DNA of 64,000 nucleotides from Chitinophaga sp. Cy-1792 (GTDB lineage Bacteria > Bacteroidota > Bacteroidia > Chitinophagales > Chitinophagaceae). Position 1 is the stretch's first letter; every line of letters begins with the position of its first letter. Where the stretch lies: contig NZ_VWWO01000003.1 of the NCBI RefSeq assembly GCF_011752935.1, positions 558,001 through 622,000 of the forward strand, read 5' to 3'. The position numbers and the translations under genes were made by a program. Below, one piece after another: positions 61,725 to 64,000 of this stretch. The notes below the pieces were generated by a model. That model saw nothing but the letters and a program-made list of their open reading frames with translations, was not told where the DNA came from and ran no database searches.

Positions 61725-62605
61725 TGCTTATAATAAAACTGTATCCCGTAATATTTTACAACAGGCTTATCTGCTTCGTCCAGCTCCAGTTTTTCATAGG
61801 TTTGTTCCAGTGGTAGCAGGGTGGTAGCGTCGTATTTGTAGCAGCATTGAATAGTGGCATTATTGGTGTTGCTACCATAAGTATCCGTTGTTTTCTGGGT
61901 CAACATGTTGTTGGTGGCATTGGAGAAAAGTATGGACGGATGAAACGTTTCACGCGTTATACCAGGATAGTCCTGGCATAACGGTGCAAACGGATTTGGA
62001 TTCGTATCATATCTGATGTCTGTGATGGTCTGATGATTAACGACAGCATTGCGATCTGCCGGGAAAATATAATAGTCATTCATGATGATACGGGTCAGAT
62101 TATTATCAATATATTCCAGGTCATCGTACGACACATAACGGTAATTATCGAGGGTAAAAGTATCTGTATTGCCTATGCGTATTGGTTTACCAAATTTGTT
62201 TAACTGAAATTGCAGGGTATCACCGGTTACTTCTGTAGAAGCCCTGGTAGATACCGTATATTTTGTAAAGCTGTCATCATTGTAATAAAGAGAATCAATT
62301 TCCATCAGCTCATTTTTCCAGTATGCCAGTACTTTTTCTACCTTGTCGGAAGTGCCATAGATGTATTCATGATGTGCATCCCATCTGCCGGTAACGTCGT
62401 CATAAAACCAGATGGCGGTCATATGTCCTTTACTATTATAAACGATGCTATCCACCGGTTTTCCATTCACCGTTACTTTATGTAAAAGCAATACCGGCCT
62501 GGTAGCAACGGATGATTTAGTTTTTGTGGTAAGGGATTTCATCAGCAATAAGCCTCCGCATATACAAACAGCAAGTATCAATAGCTTTATTCCGATGGTT
62601 TTCAT
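61718..62605 (-). CDS. Membrane-anchored or exported protein of unknown function
   Basis: 295 residues with an N-terminal hydrophobic segment (LLILAVCICGGLLLM) that is a signal anchor or signal peptide. The rest is beta-rich with phrases such as KVTVNGKPVDSIVYNSKGHM and EIDSLYYNDDSFTKY, like the lipoprotein at 60109, suggesting a common origin. No catalytic motif. The role is unknown. Confidence 0.65.
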   Translation of the reverse strand: MKTIGIKLLILAVCICGGLLLMKSLTTKTKSSVATRPVLLLHKVTVNGKPVDSIVYNSKGHMTAIWFYDDVTGRWDAHHEYIYGTSDKVEKVLAYWKNELMEIDSLYYNDDSFTKYTVSTRASTEVTGDTLQFQLNKFGKPIRIGNTDTFTLDNYRYVSYDDLEYIDNNLTRIIMNDYYIFPADRNAVVNHQTITDIRYDTNPNPFAPLCQDYPGITRETFHPSILFSNATNNMLTQKTTDTYGSNTNNATIQCCYKYDATTLLPLEQTYEKLELDEADKPVVKYYGIQFYYKQQ

Positions 62606-62646
62606 AGTAAGGCGTTTCAGAGAATCGTGAGCAGTAAAGAAAAGAA

Positions 62647-63156
62647 TTATTTTTTATTTATGTTGATGATTACCCTGGAATATCTTGCAAAACTGATTTC
62701 TACTTCCTGGCCTGCACGATAACCTGCCAGCTCCCCATCCATCCAGTAATACAAACGCTTGCGGCCTTCAGACTTAACAGAGAAATTGGTCTGTGAGTCA
62801 TTGTTTTCAAGATATACTGCTTCCAACGGCGCCTGTATAAAGCCTTTCTGTAATCGTACCAGATCCTTTTTGATGGCCCAGTAACGGATATCTGTGACCT
62901 TAATCAACGCAAAGATCAGTGTAATCACAAAGCCTACCAGCCATATCCAGAACCAGATATTTGTATAGGAAAATAAGGAATGGTCAGCATCTTCTGAAGT
63001 GTTACGGCTGTAAAGAATGATTTGAGGAACCACAGAAGCCAGCAGGAGTAATGCGGCACCAATCAGGAAGAATTTAGTCAGTTGCTGTCTGTTCTTTTTT
63101 AAAGCTTCCTGCAATAGAAAATTCTCCTCTGTGGTCATAAAGGTGTAGTCGGTCAT
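62647..63156 (-). CDS. Membrane protein of unknown function with two transmembrane segments
   Basis: 169 residues. Two hydrophobic segments (about residues 28-48 and 66-88) flank a short loop; the C-terminal ~80 residues form a beta-rich cytoplasmic domain (LVRLQKGFIQAPLEAVYLEN to VEISFARYSRVIINI). The layout is like small PH-type or YcxB-like membrane proteins, but no family is assigned. 41 bases separate it from the next minus-strand gene, with which it may be co-transcribed. A later Met at 63138 is an alternative start. Confidence 0.6.
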   Translation of the reverse strand: MTDYTFMTTEENFLLQEALKKNRQQLTKFFLIGAALLLLASVVPQIILYSRNTSEDADHSLFSYTNIWFWIWLVGFVITLIFALIKVTDIRYWAIKKDLVRLQKGFIQAPLEAVYLENNDSQTNFSVKSEGRKRLYYWMDGELAGYRAGQEVEISFARYSRVIININKK

Positions 63157-63437
63157 AATAAAGATGGTTTTTCAGATTGCTAATATATACAAAAACAATT
63201 AATTATTAAAATGATATATGTGTTTATGTATTAATTCGTTAGGTAGATGATGAGCAGAATTAGCCTCCGCTATAATTAATTTTGATTTATATATAACAAG
63301 ATCTTAACACTGATAAAACCAGCATTTTACCACTCCCAATTAACTTTATGGCGGCTGCTGTTTAATTAGGTAAATTGCAGCCCGTTGTAAGTCCATCTGT
63401 TATTGTTACCCCCGGATCAATTCTAAAAATTTAAGTA
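63157..63437. other. AT-rich divergent intergenic region
   Basis: About 280 bases between divergent genes. No hairpin, repeat or consensus promoter could be supported with confidence. Confidence 0.4.
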
Positions 63438-64000
63438 TTGAAACGGTTAATTTTAGTTACACTGACATTGATCTGTGCCGCTTTTACACTGCATGCACAA
63501 GACACCACACAGCAAATTGTTCCTGGCCGCGTAAACAGCGCTTCCAATCAGACAAGACCTTACGTAATCATGATCTCCATAGACGGATTCAGGTACGACT
63601 ATGCAGAAAAATATCATGCTGAAAACCTGCTCAGGCTCTCCGGCGCCGGCGTTCGCGCCCTGGCCATGCAGCCCGCTTTCCCTTCACTCACCTTTCCGAA
63701 TCACTATTCTATCATAACAGGTCTTTATCCTGCCCATCACGGCCTCGTAGATAATACCTTCTATGACCGTAAAAGAAAAGAGACTTATCGTGTAGGCGAT
63801 ACCGTTACTGTGCCAGATGGTTCCTGGTACGGCGGTACTCCGCTATGGGTACTGGCAGAAAAACAAAAAATGGTGAGTGCCAGCTACTTCTGGGTGGGCT
63901 CTGAAGCTGCCATCCAGAATATCCGCCCTACCTACTATTTCAAATACCACGAAAAAACATCGAACGACCAGCGTATTCAGCAGGTGGTTAACTGGCTCAA
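63438..64000 (+). CDS. Ectonucleotide pyrophosphatase/phosphodiesterase, N-terminal part
   Basis: The gene runs off the window end. It appears to start with TTG at 63438, giving a signal peptide (KRLILVTLTLICAAFTLHAQ). The alkaline-phosphatase-like NPP fold follows: VIMISIDGFRYDYA (first metal Asp), PAFPSLTFPNHYSIITG with the nucleophilic Thr before FPNH, and GLYPAHHGLVDNTFYD. NPP enzymes split phosphodiester or pyrophosphate bonds of nucleotides outside the cytoplasm. About 187 residues are visible; the second half with the remaining metal ligands is missing. Confidence 0.85.
   Translation, partial: MKRLILVTLTLICAAFTLHAQDTTQQIVPGRVNSASNQTRPYVIMISIDGFRYDYAEKYHAENLLRLSGAGVRALAMQPAFPSLTFPNHYSIITGLYPAHHGLVDNTFYDRKRKETYRVGDTVTVPDGSWYGGTPLWVLAEKQKMVSASYFWVGSEAAIQNIRPTYYFKYHEKTSNDQRIQQVVNWL

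Noticed and set aside
1..64000. CRISPR array, tRNA, rRNA, insertion sequence or prophage
   Set aside because: No regularly spaced repeats, cloverleaf with CCA-type end, ribosomal RNA sequence, transposase or phage structural gene was recognised on reading both strands.

Overview
The window reads as chromosome of a Bacteroidota bacterium of the Chitinophagaceae, most likely a Chitinophaga or close relative. Support comes from the SusC/SusD pair with FecR and an ECF sigma factor, a gliding-type C-terminal sorting domain, DAHP synthase fused to chorismate mutase, promoters of the TTG-N20-TAnnTTTG kind, and a general lack of strong Shine-Dalgarno sites. No rRNA, tRNA, CRISPR array, transposase or phage module was seen.

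Layout. 1-6600: a truncated and a complete RskA-like membrane protein, a secreted protein, a large sorted surface protein, then rluD and lipB read from back-to-back promoters. 6600-8600: a small accessory island of two unrelated two-gene cassettes, each preceded by a copy of the same 132-bp sequence. 8600-13900: secreted protein, PLP-dependent deaminase, GH29 fucosidase, and a sugar nucleotidyltransferase/kinase pair. 13900-15500: an AT-rich Fic gene with three direct repeats at its start. 15800-23800: the branched-chain amino-acid genes ilvE, ilvD, ilvB, ilvN, ilvC, ilvA, headed by a Val/Ile leader peptide and terminator. 23800-26800: an orphan gene, an SDR dehydrogenase and a FAD oxidoreductase. 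27000-35200: GH95 fucosidase followed by a xylose block (Na+/sugar symporter, xylB, xylA, galM). 36200-44900: a beta-glycan utilization locus on the minus strand: ECF sigma, FecR, SusC with STN domain, SusD, GH16.

45000-47300 holds a second sigma system. Its membrane anti-sigma-like protein is fused to a complete trypsin-like protease, and the sigma gene and a divergent Ala-rich lipoprotein gene carry the same promoter (GGGTTACC-N15-GTATAAAG) in mirror image. 47600-55400 is the aromatic operon pheA, aminotransferase, tyrA, DAHP synthase/chorismate mutase, aroB, aroA, aroC, preceded by two tandem Phe/Tyr-rich leader peptides, each with its own terminator. 55400-64000 holds an FKBP isomerase, a PagL-like outer-membrane protein, a CocE-type hydrolase, a YjbR protein, two related-looking exported proteins, small unknown genes and the start of a nucleotide pyrophosphatase/phosphodiesterase.

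The most interesting signals are regulatory: three transcription attenuators (one ilv, two in series for aromatics) that share a purine-rich antiterminator arm at or near the leader stop codon, and the mirror-image ECF promoter pair serving a self-contained sigma/anti-sigma-protease unit. All function calls rest on reading motifs by eye; no database search was run.
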